Position numbers and translations under genes: made by a program
The notes under the pieces: generated by a model
Seen by the model: only the letters and a program-made list of their open reading frames with translations
Databases searched by the model: none
Told to the model about the DNA's origin: nothing
Shown: positions 62,949-64,000 of the stretch, one piece after another
How the letters are laid out: every line of letters begins with the position of its first letter
Position numbering within the stretch: position 1 is the stretch's first letter
Assembly (NCBI GenBank): GCA_964417925.1
Contig: CAYQJV010000002.1
Span: 1-64,000, forward strand
Direction: 5' to 3'
Length of the DNA: 64,000 bases
Origin: CAYQJV01 sp964417925
GTDB taxonomy: Bacteria > Hydrothermota > Tepidihabitantia > B3-TA06 > CAYQJV01

Positions 62949-64000
62949 ATGCAGAATAAATTAGTTTTTTCTCTACTTTTGTTAGCGTTTGTATTTTCGG
63001 TACCTTCTTTGTTTATGTATTTTGTTTCAGAAGATTTGGTGTCTATTGTCCCTGAAGCTAATTTTGTAACACGATTAAAATCTATATGGAGTGGAGATAT
63101 TCTCAAAAATGCAGGATTTTATAGACCTATTTCTCTTACTTCCTTATTAGTAGACTATAAACTATGGGGATTATCCTCTGTAGGATTTCATTTTACTAAT
63201 TTATTATTTCACATTGCTTGTGTAGTAACTGTCTATTTTTTTATCTTTTATTTGTTTAACGATTATAGAATCGCTTTATTATCCTCTTTAATATTTATTT
63301 TGCATCCTATTCATACCTATAACCTTTACTGGATAAGTGGAAGAGGCGATATGATAGCTACTTTGTTTTATATTTTATCATTAATCTTTATGATGGAATT
63401 TTTAAAAAAACAGCAAGATAAGTTTATTGTTTTTACAATATTATTTGCAGTATTAGGTATCTTAGGAAAAGAAACAGTGATAACCATTCCTTTAGCGTGG
63501 TTATGGATATACATTTTTTTGAAAAATAAAAACAATGTGCAGAAGATGAGATTAAAGGTGTTGTTTTTAATAATTGTATTTATTTTTATTTTTTTGATTT
63601 TAAGATTCTTAATACTTAAAGGAAGTTTTAATATACCAGGCATTTATAAATACTTTAATGTTTCTTACTATTTTAAAAATATTTTAAAATTAACCGGTTT
63701 TTTAACTATTCCCTTTGGCTATGAGTTTTTTGAACTTTTATACAGCAAATATCCTGCAATTTTTTTAAGTACTGCAATTGTTTGTGTTTTTGGAATGATA
63801 ATTTTTTTCTATTTTGTGTGTAGGAAAGATAAAGCTTTCTTTTATATTTTAATATTTTTTATAATTATTACTTTGCCTTTTTTTCAACTGGTGATGAGAT
63901 GGTACCTTTACCTTCCTTCTGTGGGTTTTTCTCTTTTTATAGGATATTTAATTTATAAAGTGAAGAGAGGTAAAAAAAGATATGGACGCATCATTTTAGG
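62949..64000 (+). CDS. GT-C membrane glycosyltransferase-like protein (TMTC/GT39-like), 3' end outside window
   Basis: An open frame from the ATG at 62949 to the window edge (350 codons seen, no stop). It is a polytopic membrane protein with at least eight hydrophobic helices. An acidic pair in the first periplasmic loop (VSEDLVS), then FYRPISLTSLLVDYKLWGL and FHFTNLLFHI, and HPIHTYNLYWISGRGDM are typical of GT-C glycosyltransferases related to TMTC proteins, which in many bacteria carry C-terminal TPR repeats. It would transfer sugars from a lipid carrier outside the membrane. The C-terminus cannot be judged. Confidence 0.75.
   Translation, partial: MQNKLVFSLLLLAFVFSVPSLFMYFVSEDLVSIVPEANFVTRLKSIWSGDILKNAGFYRPISLTSLLVDYKLWGLSSVGFHFTNLLFHIACVVTVYFFIFYLFNDYRIALLSSLIFILHPIHTYNLYWISGRGDMIATLFYILSLIFMMEFLKKQQDKFIVFTILFAVLGILGKETVITIPLAWLWIYIFLKNKNNVQKMRLKVLFLIIVFIFIFLILRFLILKGSFNIPGIYKYFNVSYYFKNILKLTGFLTIPFGYEFFELLYSKYPAIFLSTAIVCVFGMIIFFYFVCRKDKAFFYILIFFIIITLPFFQLVMRWYLYLPSVGFSLFIGYLIYKVKRGKKRYGRIIL

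Overview
This AT-rich window looks like the chromosome of a thermophilic, diderm (two-membrane) bacterium from a deep or candidate lineage. A WOR-3/Stahlbacteria-like group is my guess from gene content, not something the sequence proves. Signs of the outer membrane are LolC/LolD genes, several lipoprotein signal peptides, a SPOR protein and secreted hydrolases that end in C-terminal tails resembling type IX sorting domains. Signs of heat or anaerobic life are a two-thioredoxin-fold protein disulfide oxidoreductase beside thioredoxin reductase, V/A-type ATP synthase genes and a UPF0282 metallo-hydrolase.

Positions 1-11400 are accessory. After a D-cysteine desulfhydrase-like gene comes a run of minus-strand genes interrupted by a family of ~80-95 bp folded repeats at about 1.1, 2.1, 4.2, 8.65 and 10.1 kb. 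The best copies start with CGCCTAAC, end with GTTAGGCG and have asymmetric inner arms, as integron attC sites do. At the upstream end of the array are an attI-like half site, a tyrosine-recombinase C-terminal fragment, a small excisionase-like HTH gene and a promoter that faces the array. I read this as a decayed or non-canonical integron. Its cassettes hold a winged-helix/PD-(D/E)XK protein, a frameshifted gene plus a HEPN-like protein, an undescribed three-gene ATPase/coiled-coil operon, a MjaI-like (CTAG-type) restriction-modification pair and a small-molecule methyltransferase.

Positions 11.9-28.8 kb are dense housekeeping genes on the plus strand: era-lysS-lolC-lolD-mcsA-mcsB-thiL, tRNA-Leu, a thiol redox cluster, htrA, a sigma factor that appears to carry two region-4 domains, DUF3108, manC, SPOR, rdgB overlapping tRNA-Pro, then queA-tgt. 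From 28.8 to 36.8 kb the minus strand carries a B12/radical-SAM gene and a secreted hydrolase operon. From 37 to 45.3 kb are tRNA-Met, ilvE, rpiB, a UPF0282 gene, moxR with a DnaA-box cluster, an aldehyde dehydrogenase with a miniature class-III aminotransferase relative, and an M6-type secreted protease. tmRNA lies at 45.5-45.8 kb.

From 46 to 58.7 kb the plus strand carries a sugar nucleotidyltransferase, polA, a Nudix-QueF fusion with a YhhQ transporter, an ECF sigma/anti-sigma operon, rpsT, cmk-plsC-rpsA, mtaB and rlmN. QueF, YhhQ, Tgt and QueA together make a queuosine route that starts from imported preQ0. The last 5 kb hold a phosphodiesterase gene, transposon debris, atpK-atpE, an HD-domain gene and a partial membrane glycosyltransferase.

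Two genome habits stand out. Most promoters have TTGAC(A/C/T) and TATAAT-like boxes 16 bp apart, and several genes start 5-9 nt after the -10 box with no Shine-Dalgarno sequence, suggesting leaderless mRNAs. A ~210-265 bp repeat occurs three times, and at four of its six ends a -35 box lies exactly 4 bp outside the repeat.
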